NCBI GenBank assembly: GCA_946011725.1
Contig: CAMGBT010000019.1
Span: forward strand, 1 to 34,339
Length of the DNA: 34,339 nucleotides
Reading direction: 5' to 3'
DNA from: an uncultured Bacteroidales bacterium
Lineage (GTDB): Bacteria > Bacteroidota > Bacteroidia > Bacteroidales > Muribaculaceae
The notes under the pieces were generated by a model, which did not search any database, had not been told where the DNA came from, and worked only from the letters and a program-made list of their open reading frames with translations. Position numbers and translations under genes: made by a program. This document shows, piece by piece, positions 1 to 7,357 of the stretch. How positions within the stretch are numbered: position 1 is the first letter of the stretch; every line of letters begins with the position of its first letter.

Positions 1-66
1 AAGTAAAACACTATTTATGAATTGTTAACATATATTTAGTTTACAAGGTATTTTGCAGGCGAAAAT

Positions 67-97
67 TTGCGTAGTATTGGAGAAATTCGTAACTTTG
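67..97 (+). promoter_or_regulatory. Bacteroidota-type promoter of the rhomboid operon
   Basis: TTG at 67-69 is followed after exactly 20 nt by TAACTTTG at 90-97, matching the primary sigma-ABfr consensus of Bacteroidota (-33 TTG, -7 TAnnTTTG). The start codon lies 25 nt after the -7 box, so the leader would be short. It is placed to drive the run of + strand genes that begins at 123. Confidence 0.7.
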
Positions 98-122
98 CGG
101 TACAAATTCTAAACGATACGAT

Positions 123-863
123 ATGCGATTTCCACCCTTACCACCGGTAGTAAAGAACTTACTGATAATCAATTGCTTGATATGGTTATCGATGGCGTTA
201 GTGCCGTCGGTCGACGATGTGTTTTCGCGTCTGTTAGGCTTGCACTACTTCACCTCGCCGGGATTTAATCCGGCGCAGTTGTTCACCCACATGTTCTTAC
301 ATGCGAATCTGGGCCACCTGTTCTTTAACATGTTTGCGTTGGCCATGTTTGGCGGCGTAATCGAGCGGAGCATGGGCGGCAAACGGTTCTTGTTCTACTA
401 CATTGTGTGCGGACTGACTGCGGCGTTAGTGCAACTTGGCGCATATGCCGTAGCAATCAATTACCACGCAAATATGTTGCATTTGAGTGCCGAGGAACTG
501 TCGGCAGTGGCAAATGAAGGCTATCAGTTGATGAAAACCGGCTTTAACTACACCGGCGATCTTGGCGAGCTGAATGCGCTGATCAATGGCACAATGGTGG
601 GCGCCAGCGGCGCCATTTACGGGGTGCTGTTGGCCTTCGGCATGCTGTTCCCGAATGCTCCGGTCTACATATTCTTTGTGCCGTTCCCGGTTAAGGCCAA
701 GTGGCTTGTGATCGGCTATGGCGCATTGGAACTGCTTCAGGGCTTGGGCGGCTTTGCCGATAACGTGGCTCACTTTGCTCACTTGGGCGGCATGATTGGC
801 GGTATCATTTTGATATTGCTGTGGAAGCGCCAAGGTGTGTTCCGCAACGGATGGTTCTTCTGA
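123..863 (+). CDS. Rhomboid family intramembrane serine protease (first of a tandem pair)
   Basis: A 246-residue polytopic membrane protein with all rhomboid signatures. HANLGHLFFNM supplies the H-x4-H-x3-N pattern (H60, H65, N69) of TM2. GASGAIYG holds the nucleophile S162. AHLGGMIGG carries the catalytic H220. Rhomboids cleave single-pass membrane substrates within or near the bilayer; no substrate can be named here. A loop of about 50 residues between the third hydrophobic segment and the GASG helix (about 112-156) is longer than in minimal bacterial rhomboids. The ATG at 123 lies 25 nt downstream of a good promoter. The stop TGA overlaps the next start (TGATGA), so the two rhomboids are translationally coupled. 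Family assignment is secure; physiological role is unknown. Confidence 0.93.
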   Translation: MRFPPLPPVVKNLLIINCLIWLSMALVPSVDDVFSRLLGLHYFTSPGFNPAQLFTHMFLHANLGHLFFNMFALAMFGGVIERSMGGKRFLFYYIVCGLTAALVQLGAYAVAINYHANMLHLSAEELSAVANEGYQLMKTGFNYTGDLGELNALINGTMVGASGAIYGVLLAFGMLFPNAPVYIFFVPFPVKAKWLVIGYGALELLQGLGGFADNVAHFAHLGGMIGGIILILLWKRQGVFRNGWFF

Positions 864-1513
864 TGAAGAATCCATGGCTGACATACGCGTTGTTCGGTGT
901 GAACGTTATGGTGTTCGCGCTGATTATCGGCGGAGGGTTTGGGGATGTGTTAGTGCTTGATAATGAAGTACTTTCACATCCGTGGACGCTGCTCAGCTAC
1001 GGATTTGCGCACAGCGAACCGCTGCATTTGGCGGTGAACATGGTGGCGCTGATGGCTATGGGGCGATGGCTCGAGCGGAATGTGAGCCGCCGGGCGATGC
1101 TCGCGGCATACCTTTCCGGGACGCTGGCCGGCGGACTGGTGTTCGTGGGGCTGAACGCATTGGCCGGGGGCACGATGCAACTGTGCGGAGCCTCGGCGGC
1201 GGTGCTGGCCTTGGCATCGATGGCCGCGCAAACGCGGCGCACAGTGCAGGTGGAAGCCTTCGGCCGACGCGTATCGGTGCGCATGATGAGCTATGTGCTT
1301 GTGGCCGTGATAGTTGCATCGCTGATTGTGGGCGGCAACATCGGCGGCAACGCGGCACACTTGGCCGGCGTGGCCGTGGGCATGGCCATTGGGCGAAAGC
1401 TGATGCAATCGCCTGGTACTGAAGCCATTCGCGCCAAAATAGAGCGCAGCGGGTACGCCTCGCTGAGCGAAAGCGAACGGGAAACATTATTTAACGAAAG
1501 CAAAAAGAAATGA
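863..1513 (+). CDS. Second rhomboid-family protein, GASA variant of the active-site motif
   Basis: 216 residues from the ATG at 863, which overlaps the upstream stop; an earlier in-frame start at 821 would lie inside the first rhomboid gene and is less likely. Rhomboid features: H50 and H55 with N59 (AHSEPLHLAVNM), candidate nucleophile S111 in GASA, and H166 in NAAHLAG. The usual GxSG glycine after the serine is alanine here, and the AHxGG motif reads AHLAG. Serine and histidine are both kept, so it may be active with altered geometry, or be a divergent partner of the first rhomboid. The soluble C-terminal tail of about 35 residues is charged. Its stop overlaps the next gene by ATGA, which puts three genes in one coupled unit. 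Confidence 0.85.
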   Translation: MKNPWLTYALFGVNVMVFALIIGGGFGDVLVLDNEVLSHPWTLLSYGFAHSEPLHLAVNMVALMAMGRWLERNVSRRAMLAAYLSGTLAGGLVFVGLNALAGGTMQLCGASAAVLALASMAAQTRRTVQVEAFGRRVSVRMMSYVLVAVIVASLIVGGNIGGNAAHLAGVAVGMAIGRKLMQSPGTEAIRAKIERSGYASLSESERETLFNESKKK

Positions 1514-2781
1514 GCACAGGCAAAGCAAATAGCAACGGAAGCGCGGCCAAGCCGAGCGGCAAGGCGGCAGCTAAGCCGAAGGCGACTACGGCAGCAGCTA
1601 AGCCGGCGAGCAAGCGTGCGGCCGGAAAGGGCTCGCAGCAGGGCTCGCAGCCGCCTCAACCGAGCCGGGGCGCGCGCATCTGGCGGCGGTTTTACCGCAC
1701 GGTGCTGATGGTGCTGACGTTTTTGTGCGCGTTGGGCTTGGCCATAGCCTCGTTTGGCGGCCACGGGCATCCGTCGGTGTATCCCGGCGCGTGCGTGATG
1801 GTGATGCTGTTTCCCGGATGGCTGTTGGCAATGATAGTTATGACCGTGTTGGATGCGATATGGTGTCGTAAGGCGTTGGTTGTGTGCTTTTTAGCCTTTG
1901 CCGGTTGCATTCATGCCATCTTGGACTTCACCCCGCTGAATGTGGGCAAGGTGGAGGTGGCCGAGGGGACGCCCACGTTCACCTTGCTTAGTTTTAATGT
2001 GCAGAATTTCTCGAGCCGCTCGGGCGAGTATCCCAACGGCTGCAATCCGGCCATCAGTCACATTTTGGCGGTGGATGCCGATGTGGTGTGCTTGCAAGAG
2101 GCTCCTTCCTTGGCGTATAGCAATTGGGGACGGGTAGAGTTCGAAGACCGACAAATCGACAGCCTCTATCAGCGTTATCCCTACATTATTGTAAATAGCG
2201 ACCAAATGATGTTTCTGTCGAAGTATCCCACCGAGGCGATTCACACCGGCAGCGCGTCGCGTTACAATCGCATAGCGTTGGCCCGCATCAACGTGGAGGG
2301 GCGGCTTATCACCTTGGTCAACGTGCACCTGCAGAGCTATTTGCTGACCAAAGCCGACAAGCAGCTGTATCAAGACATCACTTCGCGCGAAAACGACACC
2401 ATCGGCATGCGCGAGGGTATGGGCATGGTGCGCGCTCAGTTGCTGCGCAAGATCCAGCGGGCGGCGGAGCGCCGAGCGGGCGATGCCGAGCGTATGATGA
2501 ACTACATCAGCCGCTTCGGCGGGCCGAACGTGATCGTAACGGGCGACTTCAACGATGTGCCGGGCTGTTACACCCTGCACCGACTGGCCGATGCCCGCAT
2601 GCGCCAGGTGTACCCCGAGGTGTGCTTCGGGCCGGCCATCACATACTATGTGGACAAGTTTTATTTCCGCATCGACCATGTGCTGTATCGCGGCTGTTTG
2701 AAGCCGCTGGACATGGACATTGGCGGATCGCACGCATCCGACCACCTGCCGTTGCTGACCACGTTTGCGCTGACCGAATAG
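1510..2781 (+). CDS. Membrane-anchored endonuclease/exonuclease/phosphatase (EEP) family protein
   Basis: 423 residues. Residues 1-50 are low-complexity and rich in Lys, Ala, Ser and Gly. Three hydrophobic segments follow (roughly 62-80, 93-115 and 122-140), then an EEP fold from about 158 to the end. EEP motifs are visible in order: LLSFNVQNF, VVCLQEAPS (metal-binding Glu), VNVHLQS (catalytic-type His), VTGDFNDVPG (Asp and Asn) and SHASDHLPLL (terminal Asp-His pair). All residues expected for a metal-dependent phosphodiesterase are present. The family includes AP endonucleases, DNases and lipid or sugar-phosphate phosphatases, so the substrate cannot be set. The membrane anchor makes an envelope or extracytoplasmic role plausible. 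It overlaps the upstream rhomboid by 4 nt. Confidence 0.88.
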   Translation: MSTGKANSNGSAAKPSGKAAAKPKATTAAAKPASKRAAGKGSQQGSQPPQPSRGARIWRRFYRTVLMVLTFLCALGLAIASFGGHGHPSVYPGACVMVMLFPGWLLAMIVMTVLDAIWCRKALVVCFLAFAGCIHAILDFTPLNVGKVEVAEGTPTFTLLSFNVQNFSSRSGEYPNGCNPAISHILAVDADVVCLQEAPSLAYSNWGRVEFEDRQIDSLYQRYPYIIVNSDQMMFLSKYPTEAIHTGSASRYNRIALARINVEGRLITLVNVHLQSYLLTKADKQLYQDITSRENDTIGMREGMGMVRAQLLRKIQRAAERRAGDAERMMNYISRFGGPNVIVTGDFNDVPGCYTLHRLADARMRQVYPEVCFGPAITYYVDKFYFRIDHVLYRGCLKPLDMDIGGSHASDHLPLLTTFALTE

Positions 2782-2823
2782 TAAAAAAATCGTAATGTGC
2801 GAGGTAATGTGAAAAATTTTTGC

Positions 2824-2831
2824 TAATTTTG
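2824..2831 (+). promoter_or_regulatory. Possible -7 box upstream of the PBP4-like gene
   Basis: TAATTTTG matches the Bacteroidota -7 form TAnnTTTG and lies 26 nt before the ATG at 2858, in an AT-rich 76-bp gap within an otherwise tightly packed gene run. No TTG is found at the expected -33 position, so this is weaker than the other promoters in the window. It would give the downstream genes an internal start site. Confidence 0.4.
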
Positions 2832-2857
2832 TAGGATAAAACGAAAAATTAGCAAAA

Positions 2858-4219
2858 ATGAGCACGATATATCATCGCATACTGACCGTGATAGTGGCAA
2901 TGGCGAGCAGCTTGGCGCTGTGGGCCGGCGACACTATCTTGAACATACCGCACGAGAATGCCACCACTATCGGCATCTATATCAAGGACTTACGAAGTGG
3001 CAAAGTGGTGGCTGAGCATAATTCGGAGCTGTCGATGACGCCGGCGAGCGTGACCAAACTGTTCACCTCGGCGGCGGTGATGATGCACAGCGGCATCGAG
3101 GCGCAGTTTGCCACGCCGGTGTATCTGACCGGGTGCGCAAACGCCTCCGACCGCAGCCGCTGGGACGGCGATTTGGTTGTCAAGTCGGTTGGCGACCCGT
3201 CGTTGGAGCACGGCGAGTTTCCGGATAATCTCGGTTTCTGCGATTCAATCATAGCCAAACTCAGCGCCATGGACATTACCAACATCAGCGGCCGCATCGT
3301 CATAGAGGAATCGCTATCGGATGCCGGGCCGATCGGCACGTGGGAATGTGAGGACATTCCTTGGACCTACGGCGCCGGGCTGTATGGCTTCAATTATGCG
3401 CAAAATTCCGTGAAAGTATACCCTAATAAAGGGGTGACCGAACCGGAAAGTACGCTGAAAATCAGGGTAGTAACCTCGCGCGGAAGCACCAGCCTGCGGC
3501 GCGGGTTCGATTCCGACCAACTCACCGTGGTGCTACCGCGGCGCAAGCGTCGGCAGGCCGATTTCAGCATGAATACCACGCTGAACGACCCCGCGGCCAT
3601 GTTCCGAATGTTGCTGACCAAGCGATTGGACGAGGCCGGAATAACGGTGGGCGGAAAAGTGCTTAACGAAGACTCGCGGCGCGAGGTATACACTCACCTG
3701 TCGCCCACCTTCGGCGAAATCTTATACGTAACTAACAAGCAGAGCGACAACCTGTTAGCCGAAGGCATGCTTCGCTCTTTGGAGCCCGACAGTTGCCGCG
3801 AAGTGTGTCTGCAAACGGAGTTGGCGATGCTCGATTCCTTGCACATTTCCACCGACTGCTTTGACCTGCTCGACGGCAGCGGATTGTCGCGCGCCACCTT
3901 AGCTCAACCCATTGCCGCCGGCCACCTGCTGGAAGCGATGCTATACACCGAGTATGCCGACTTGTTCATCGACATGCTGCCCATAGCCGGGGTGGACGGC
4001 ACGCTCAAATCCTTTGGCAAGGACACTGCTTTGGAAGGTCGCTTGGTGATGAAGACCGGCTCGATGCGCAACGTGCAGTGCTATGCCGGCTACCTGCTTG
4101 ATGGCGAGGGCATGCCCACCCACGTGGTGGTGGTGTTCGTGAATGGGTTCACCTGCAAGCGCGCCGATTTGCGCACCGCCATCGCCGATTATTTATTGCA
4201 ACTCATTGAAACAGAATAA
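2858..4219 (+). CDS. dacB: D-alanyl-D-alanine carboxypeptidase/endopeptidase, PBP4 (DacB, peptidase S13) family
   Basis: 453 residues with an N-terminal signal sequence (about 1-23, ending near ALWAGD). The three penicillin-binding motifs are all visible: SxxK at S64-V-T-K67, SxN at S296-D-N298 and KTG at K399-T-G401. The long stretch between the first two motifs fits the domain insertion typical of the S13 family. These periplasmic enzymes remove the terminal D-Ala from peptidoglycan stem peptides and can cut D,D-crosslinks. A dedicated -7-like box lies just upstream, and the next gene follows after 3 nt. Family assignment is firm; which of the two activities dominates in vivo cannot be read from sequence. 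Confidence 0.93.
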   Translation: MSTIYHRILTVIVAMASSLALWAGDTILNIPHENATTIGIYIKDLRSGKVVAEHNSELSMTPASVTKLFTSAAVMMHSGIEAQFATPVYLTGCANASDRSRWDGDLVVKSVGDPSLEHGEFPDNLGFCDSIIAKLSAMDITNISGRIVIEESLSDAGPIGTWECEDIPWTYGAGLYGFNYAQNSVKVYPNKGVTEPESTLKIRVVTSRGSTSLRRGFDSDQLTVVLPRRKRRQADFSMNTTLNDPAAMFRMLLTKRLDEAGITVGGKVLNEDSRREVYTHLSPTFGEILYVTNKQSDNLLAEGMLRSLEPDSCREVCLQTELAMLDSLHISTDCFDLLDGSGLSRATLAQPIAAGHLLEAMLYTEYADLFIDMLPIAGVDGTLKSFGKDTALEGRLVMKTGSMRNVQCYAGYLLDGEGMPTHVVVVFVNGFTCKRADLRTAIADYLLQLIETE

Positions 4220-4222
4220 GAT

Positions 4223-4897
4223 ATGGATATACCACAACTGATTAACCTCAATATAGAAATCGAAGGCGCGCTGCGCGTGTACGCCGAGCGCGGTAGCGAA
4301 GAAGCGTTGGCTCTGGCGCGGAGCAAAGCGGCAGAGTTGTACACTCTGTTGACTGAATTCGAGCCGGAGCAAGAGGCTGCGGCAGAAGAATCGGAAGAGA
4401 CGCCGGCTGCGCAGTATACAGCTGATTCACAGACTGTTGCAGAAGAAGCGGCGGAAACAGTTGTCCTCGACGAAACGCCGGCGGTATCGCCGGATCAGCC
4501 CGCCAATGAACCTGTGGATCAGCCCGCCGATGAACCAGAGGATGAGCCCGCCGATGAACCAGAGGATGAGCCCGCCGACGAGCCCGAGCCGCAGGCCGAA
4601 ACCGTGATGCCGGCGCAGCATTTTGCCGAGCCGGAGCCTTCGGAGAGCGAAGCACCAACCGCACCTCTTCGTCGCATCCCGATTCGCAACTACCTCACTA
4701 TCAACGATAAATACCTTTTCCGCCGAGAGGTTTTCGATGGCAATGGGCAGGAGTTTGAGGACACTCTCAACTTGTTTGAAGCCATGCACTCGTATGCCGA
4801 AGCCGAGGAGTACATCTACGAAGACTTGATGCTCGACCCCGACAATGCTGACGTGAAGGCATTTATGGAAATCGTGCACAACTATTTCAAAAAATAA
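4223..4897 (+). CDS. Acidic octapeptide-repeat protein of unknown function
   Basis: 224 residues that I do not recognise functionally. Three parts can be seen. Residues 1-50 look helical. Residues 50-145 form a very acidic, Pro/Glu/Asp-rich linker with four octapeptide units of the QPADEPED type at residues 92-123, encoded by a 24-bp tandem repeat. The C-terminal 75 residues form a compact helical segment (YLTINDKYLFRREVF, then EAEEYIYEDLMLDPDNADVK) with TPR-like character. There is no signal peptide or membrane helix, so it is probably cytoplasmic. It lies 3 nt after the PBP4 gene, and its stop codon overlaps the rsmI start (TAATG), which implies co-translation. An adaptor or scaffold role is possible, but nothing here shows it. 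Confidence 0.8.
   Translation: MDIPQLINLNIEIEGALRVYAERGSEEALALARSKAAELYTLLTEFEPEQEAAAEESEETPAAQYTADSQTVAEEAAETVVLDETPAVSPDQPANEPVDQPADEPEDEPADEPEDEPADEPEPQAETVMPAQHFAEPEPSESEAPTAPLRRIPIRNYLTINDKYLFRREVFDGNGQEFEDTLNLFEAMHSYAEAEEYIYEDLMLDPDNADVKAFMEIVHNYFKK
4496..4591 (+). repeat. Four in-frame 24-bp tandem units (coding minisatellite)
   Basis: Four adjacent 24-bp units at 4496-4519, 4520-4543, 4544-4567 and 4568-4591 encode QPANEPVD, QPADEPED, EPADEPED and EPADEPEP. Units 2 and 3 differ at a single base. Because the period is a multiple of three, gain or loss of units would keep the frame, so linker length may vary between strains. Confidence 0.9.
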
Positions 4898-5622
4898 TGG
4901 CCGGAACGCTTTACATGGTGCCCACGCCGGTGGGCAATTTGGCCGACATGACGCCGCGCGCGGTGGAGGTGTTGCAATCCGCCTCACTGATTCTGGCCGA
5001 GGACACCCGCACCAGCGCGGTGTTGATGCAGCATTTCGGCATCAACACCCCGATGCAGAGCTATCACAAATTCAACGAGCACGACTGCTCGGCCCAATTG
5101 GCCGAGCGAATCGAGGGCGGCGAAACGATAGCGTTGGTGTCGGACGCGGGCACGCCCGGCATCTCCGACCCCGGTTTTCTCATCGCCCGCGAGTGCCGCA
5201 ATCGCAATGTGGAGGTGGTGACCCTGCCCGGCCCCACGGCGTTTGTGCCGGCGCTGGTCAACTCCGGGCTGCCGTGCAATTACTTCGTGTTCGAAGGCTT
5301 TTTGCCGCCCAAGAAAGGTCGCGAAACGCGCCTGCGCCTGCTGGCCGACGATGCACGTACATTTATTATATACGAGTCACCGTTGCGGCTGGTCAAAACC
5401 TTGCAACAGTTGGCCGAATTTTGCGGCGGCGACCGGCCGGCATCGGTCAGTCGCGAAATATCCAAGGTGCACGAAACCACCGTGCGCGGCACCCTGGCCG
5501 AGTTGGTGGAATACTTCACCGCGAACAATCCGCGCGGCGAAATCGTTATAATTGTTGGCGGCAAGCCCGAACCCGCCAAAAAAGTGCATACTAATAAGTA
5601 TCGCAAAGACGAAATTGAATAA
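4897..5622 (+). CDS. rsmI: 16S rRNA (cytidine-1402-2'-O)-methyltransferase
   Basis: 241 residues, close to the normal family length. It opens with the RsmI signature GTLYMVPTPVGNLADMT and continues with LILAEDTRTS, SDAGTPGISDPG (SAM-binding loop) and LPGPTAFVPALVNSGLP, all characteristic of this tetrapyrrole-methylase-fold family. RsmI 2'-O-methylates C1402 in the decoding centre of 16S rRNA. The C-terminal segment FFVFEGFLPPKKGRE is also conserved in family members. Its ATG shares a base with the stop of the acidic repeat protein (TAATG). The next gene begins 19 nt downstream. Confidence 0.95.
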   Translation: MAGTLYMVPTPVGNLADMTPRAVEVLQSASLILAEDTRTSAVLMQHFGINTPMQSYHKFNEHDCSAQLAERIEGGETIALVSDAGTPGISDPGFLIARECRNRNVEVVTLPGPTAFVPALVNSGLPCNYFVFEGFLPPKKGRETRLRLLADDARTFIIYESPLRLVKTLQQLAEFCGGDRPASVSREISKVHETTVRGTLAELVEYFTANNPRGEIVIIVGGKPEPAKKVHTNKYRKDEIE

Positions 5623-5641
5623 TAAACATAAACTCCGAACA

Positions 5642-6511
5642 ATGAAAAAGTTAGTTATTTTGTCATTAGCATTCATTGCTATCCTTGCTTCTTGCAGCAA
5701 GCAGGAAGAACAAGAGGGCGTTACCGAGCAACAGCTCCAAGACGCCACCCACCAGGAGCTTGAAGCAGCAGTGGCCGACCGCGACCAATTGCTGAGCTTG
5801 GTGAACGAAATCTCCAGCGGCATGGCCGAAATCAAACGTTTGGAAAACATTATGACCGTGTCGAACAGCGTCAACGGCGAAACGCCCTCGCAACGCGCTC
5901 AAATCGAAGCCGATATCGCCGCTATACAGCAAACTTTGCAGCAACGCCGCGAGCAATTGGAGCAGTTGGAACGCCGCTTGCAACAATCCTCGCTCAACAA
6001 CCGCAATCTGCAACAAACCATCGAGACTCTCCGCGCTCAAATCGATTCGCAATCAGCTGAAATTGAGAGTCTTCGTGCAAGTTTGGAGGATGCACACCGC
6101 CAAATCGGCGAACTGAACACCACCGTGGATTCGCTGAACACGACCGTGTCGACCGTGACCAGCCAACGCGACCAAGCGCAAGCCGAAACCCAAGACCTTG
6201 CCAACGAAATGAACACCTGCTACTACGTGATTGCCAGCAAGAAAGAGCTGAAAGACCATAAAATCATCGAAAGCGGCTTCTTGCGCAAGACCAAGATTAT
6301 GCAAGGTGAATTCGACCAATCGTTCTTCGTGACCGCCGACCGCCGCACTTTGCACACCATTGCTCTTCACTCCAAAAAGGCCAAGATGCTCACCAACCAC
6401 CCCGCCGGTTCGTACCAAATCGTAGAGCAAAACGGCCAGAAGGTGCTGAAAATCACCAACCCCGACCAATTCTGGAGCCTCACCAACTACTTAGTAATCC
6501 AAATCGACTAA
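5642..6511 (+). CDS. Coiled-coil lipoprotein of unknown function
   Basis: 289 residues from the ATG at 5642; an upstream in-frame ATG at 5552 would overlap rsmI and add 30 residues before the signal peptide, so it is rejected. The signal sequence MKKLVILSLAFIAILASC ends in a lipobox with C18 as the lipidated residue. Residues about 25-195 are rich in Gln, Glu, Arg and Leu with long heptad-like stretches, which predicts an extended coiled coil. The last 85 residues form a separate globular domain with many beta-like stretches (SYQIVEQNGQKVLKI), ending QFWSLTNYLVIQID. It probably sits in a periplasm-facing or outer membrane leaflet. It is the last gene before a strong terminator. I cannot assign a function. 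Confidence 0.82.
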   Translation: MKKLVILSLAFIAILASCSKQEEQEGVTEQQLQDATHQELEAAVADRDQLLSLVNEISSGMAEIKRLENIMTVSNSVNGETPSQRAQIEADIAAIQQTLQQRREQLEQLERRLQQSSLNNRNLQQTIETLRAQIDSQSAEIESLRASLEDAHRQIGELNTTVDSLNTTVSTVTSQRDQAQAETQDLANEMNTCYYVIASKKELKDHKIIESGFLRKTKIMQGEFDQSFFVTADRRTLHTIALHSKKAKMLTNHPAGSYQIVEQNGQKVLKITNPDQFWSLTNYLVIQID

Positions 6512-6527
6512 TCCACACCAACCCCAT

Positions 6528-6567
6528 AACGACAAAGGGAGCGGCCGCAGCCGCTCCCTTTGTCGTT
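6528..6567 (+). terminator. Perfect 18-bp hairpin ending the rhomboid-to-lipoprotein gene run
   Basis: Arms at 6528-6545 and 6550-6567 are fully complementary around the 4-nt loop CGCA. It lies 17 nt after the lipoprotein stop. A long T-run is lacking after the stem, but the stem itself ends in a CCCTTTGTCGTT arm, as is common for Bacteroidota terminators. The structure is symmetric and could act on both strands. Confidence 0.8.
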
Positions 6568-6577
6568 AAGAATCTGC

Positions 6578-6929
6578 GTCAAAAGTCCATCGCATCGACC
6601 ACAGCGGCCAAAAATAACCACATGAGCCGGTATGCCGCCATCGCGCCAACTAAAACCAGTATAACAGAACCGCGGAGCGGTTTCGAATACCCCAAGCCCC
6701 ACAATGGCACGGAGCGCAGGGCAAGCGAAGCGCCCGGAGCGAAGTGCCTTTGTGGGGTCCGGATACACCCTCAATCCCGTACCGCGGAGCGGTTCCAAAA
6801 CCTCCGCCGGTTGATGCTCGCTAATTCGAACCGCTCCGCGGTACGGGATTGATAAACAGCGTGTTATCCCCACATAGGCTTCGCCAATGTGGGGTTGAGG
6901 GGTATGCGCAACAGCTTTGCTGTTGACCA
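6578..6929 (+). repeat. Structured dispersed repeat, copy 1
   Basis: About 350 nt that recur in the same orientation at 24952-25304. From 6669 onward I count roughly 20 differences over about 260 nt; the first 90 nt are more diverged. Hairpins, all on one strand: AACCGC/GCGGTT around GGA near 6669-6683; a 14-nt stem with one T-T mismatch (6697-6710 with 6744-6757); a perfect 25-bp stem (6771-6795 with 6828-6852, 32-nt loop); CCCCACAT/ATGTGGGG at 6868-6894; CAACAGC/GCTGTTG at 6909-6925. The order reads as two related half-units facing each other across the 25-bp stem. The minus strand is open in one frame here, but that frame breaks in copy 2, so the repeat is probably non-coding. Confidence 0.85.
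6771..6852 (+). repeat. Central 25-bp perfect inverted repeat of repeat copy 1
   Basis: The arms 6771-6795 and 6828-6852 are exact reverse complements, with a 32-nt loop. They contain ACCGCGGAGCGGT, which is itself a small hairpin (ACCGC/GCGGT). In copy 2 the equivalent perfect stem is 18 bp (25154-25171 with 25202-25219). The three loop substitutions between the copies are all C to G. Confidence 0.88.
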
Positions 6930-7011
6930 TCCGGACACCAATAATGTAAACTACTGACAATCCGCTTGTTGATGCTTATTATATGATAGTTTTGGCAGAG
7001 GTACATGACAT

Positions 7012-7158
7012 GGCTCTTTCATTTAGGGTGCAGTCGTGGGGTTAAACGAAGAAACGAAGTACGAAATAACGAATTGTTATTATTGTTTCGTTAATTCGTT
7101 GATTCGTTTTATTCGTTTAGCCGCGATTTGCGATTTCCGAAGTTTAAATGAAAGAGCC
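7012..7158. repeat. 147-bp palindromic element with 14-bp terminal inverted repeats
   Basis: GGCTCTTTCATTTA at 7012-7025 is exactly complementary to TAAATGAAAGAGCC at 7145-7158. Inside, an AT-rich second palindrome runs from TAAACGAA (7043-7050) to TTCGTTTA (7112-7119), built from iterated ACGAA/TTCGT motifs, giving an imperfect inner hairpin of about 30 bp. There is no coding potential. The nested dyads resemble a MITE or a cruciform-forming intergenic element. It lies about 110 bp before the purH promoter and has no copy elsewhere in the window. Confidence 0.7.
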
Positions 7159-7265
7159 GCGCTGTTTCTCTAAATGCGCGCATGCACTTTTATCATTTCA
7201 GCCGGATTTTGCTTTGGCGGTGAATTTTTCTGACGAAATTTGGCGGTAATTTGGCGATTTTTTCG

Positions 7266-7273
7266 TAACTTTG
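7266..7273 (+). promoter_or_regulatory. -7 box of the purH-mre gene run
   Basis: TAACTTTG fits the Bacteroidota -7 consensus. A TTG at 7240-7242 is 23 nt upstream, slightly longer than the 20-nt spacing seen at other promoters here. It predicts a transcript with a leader of about 80 nt before the purH start. Confidence 0.55.
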
Positions 7274-7288
7274 CACTCTCAATAGTGC

Positions 7289-7319
7289 ACAGTGGGTGGT
7301 CGGGATAACCGGTTGCCAC
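7289..7319 (+). promoter_or_regulatory. Leader hairpin between the purH promoter and start codon
   Basis: AGTGG and CCACT bracket GTGGTCGG and CCGGTTGC around a GATAA loop. With G-U pairs allowed this gives a continuous stem of about 13 bp in the RNA. A second perfect 10-bp palindrome, AGAAGCTTCT, lies between it and the start codon. It does not look like the known purine riboswitch core. It may control translation or transcript stability; function unproven. Confidence 0.4.
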
Positions 7320-7357
7320 TCCGTAATTAGGTAAAACCTCAAAAAGAAGCTTCTCAA

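Noticed and set aside
6508..6960. 150-codon open frame on the minus strand across repeat copy 1
   Set aside because: The equivalent frame is broken by indels in copy 2, the sequence is dominated by hairpin arms, and no start site or family match is visible.
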